NCBI GenBank assembly: GCA_013824615.1 | Contig: PNOC01000028.1 | Span: forward strand, 1 to 42,780 | Direction: 5' to 3' | DNA: 42,780 nt | DNA from: Thermodesulfovibrio sp. | GTDB lineage: Bacteria > Nitrospirota > Thermodesulfovibrionia > Thermodesulfovibrionales > UBA6898 | Part shown: positions 42,584 to 42,780 of the stretch, piece after piece | How the letters are laid out: each line of letters starts with the position of its first letter | Numbering within the stretch: position 1 is the first letter of the stretch | Translations under genes and position numbers: made by a program | The notes under the pieces: model-generated | What the model was told of the DNA's origin: nothing | The model's database searches: none | Seen by the model: only the letters and a program-made list of their open reading frames with translations

Positions 42584-42780
42584 ATGTCGGAAGAGAACAA
42601 CGAACAGCTTGAAGGCTCTTTAAAGGGCTACAAGGAAAAGATCAGCCCGCATGTCAAGGCGACGCTGAAATGGGAACGGGAGCTTATCTTCACCGGCAGG
42701 ACGCAGGAAGGCTATGAGATCGAATACGATGCCCATGTCCAGTGGGGCTGCAAGCCAACGGATTCGCTGCTGCTAAGTCT
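42584..42780 (+). CDS. OsmC-family protein (partial, N-terminus only)
   Basis: The first 65 residues of a gene running off the right edge. After a charged opening, the segment VKATLKWERELIFTGRTQEG and the following CKPTDSLLLS match the start of OsmC/Ohr-like proteins (strand-turn-strand, then a PxxxLLxSLAGC-like helix). Such proteins reduce organic peroxides with a cysteine pair, which would lie beyond the window. ATG at 42584 has GGAGG 9 nt upstream. TTCAGT-N17-TATAAT in the 111-bp divergent gap is a possible promoter. The call is moderate because the active site is not visible. Confidence 0.7.
   Translation, partial: MSEENNEQLEGSLKGYKEKISPHVKATLKWERELIFTGRTQEGYEIEYDAHVQWGCKPTDSLLLS

Noticed and set aside
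1-42780. A defence island, prophage, CRISPR or secondary-metabolite cluster
   Set aside because: No integrase, transposase, phage structural gene, Cas gene, repeat-spacer array or synthase was found; RmuC alone is not a defence locus.

Overview
The window is ordinary bacterial chromosome from a diderm (Gram-negative) organism. The evidence is a TolC-type outer-membrane channel, several periplasmic adaptors, a monofunctional peptidoglycan transglycosylase and signal peptides. A heme-c sensor joined to HD-GYP, complete NifU/NifS, a RmuC/MtgA pair and TonB-free MacAB-like pumps fit a Nitrospirota or Desulfobacterota lineage, but nothing here fixes the taxonomy. Coding density is very high, with many 1-4 nt stop/start overlaps and frequent TTG starts. 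No tRNA, rRNA, CRISPR array or complete IS element was seen. The longest gaps are 3346-3598 (a MITE-like inverted-repeat element) and 34649-34918 (a repeat cluster and promoters).

Region by region. 1-3345 (minus): glgB, an EamA exporter and queE (cut by the left edge), translationally coupled. 3599-12987 (minus): an eight-gene efflux operon reading TetR regulator, MacA-like adaptor, MacB-like ATPase, MacB-like permease, TolC, EmrA-like adaptor, FAD-dependent dehydrogenase, EmrB-like MFS pump. One outer-membrane channel probably serves two different inner-membrane pumps, with a likely TetR operator just upstream. 13199-15496 (plus): an orphan hybrid histidine kinase. 15506-17813 (minus): der, a YihY-family gene and a 54-residue protein. 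18018-23570 (plus): a heme-c/HAMP/GAF/HD-GYP sensor, a K+ channel, a tandem parvulin-TPR protein and an NlpC/P60 hydrolase. 23579-24718 (minus): an HtrA-like pseudoprotease with TPRs. 24813-26693 (plus): three small envelope proteins. 26711-30984 (minus): adaptor, ATPase and two unlike FtsX-type permeases. 31180-34648 (minus): infC, thrS and prmA. 34919-35752 (plus): an RluA-type pseudouridine synthase. 35783-38040 (minus): a WecA-type transferase with an added sensory-like tail and a DUF218 protein. 38228-40239 (plus): nifU-nifS. 40245-42472 (minus): rmuC-mtgA. 42584-end (plus): start of an OsmC-like gene.

The most striking observation is in the translation block. Neither thrS nor infC has a usable ATG, GTG or TTG at the proper start. 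Each has AGGAGG followed by exactly 7 nt and then a non-canonical codon: ATT for thrS and ATA for infC. The infC Shine-Dalgarno is formed by the last two sense codons of thrS. Since IF3 (the infC product) rejects such initiators, this looks like an IF3 feedback loop extended to thrS. infC is then closed by a strong terminator rather than continuing into rpmI-rplT. Other notable items are the shared-TolC operon, the palindromic repeat inside the TolC N-terminus, the pseudoprotease-TPR protein, the heme-c HD-GYP sensor, the MITE-like element and the repeats around prmA.
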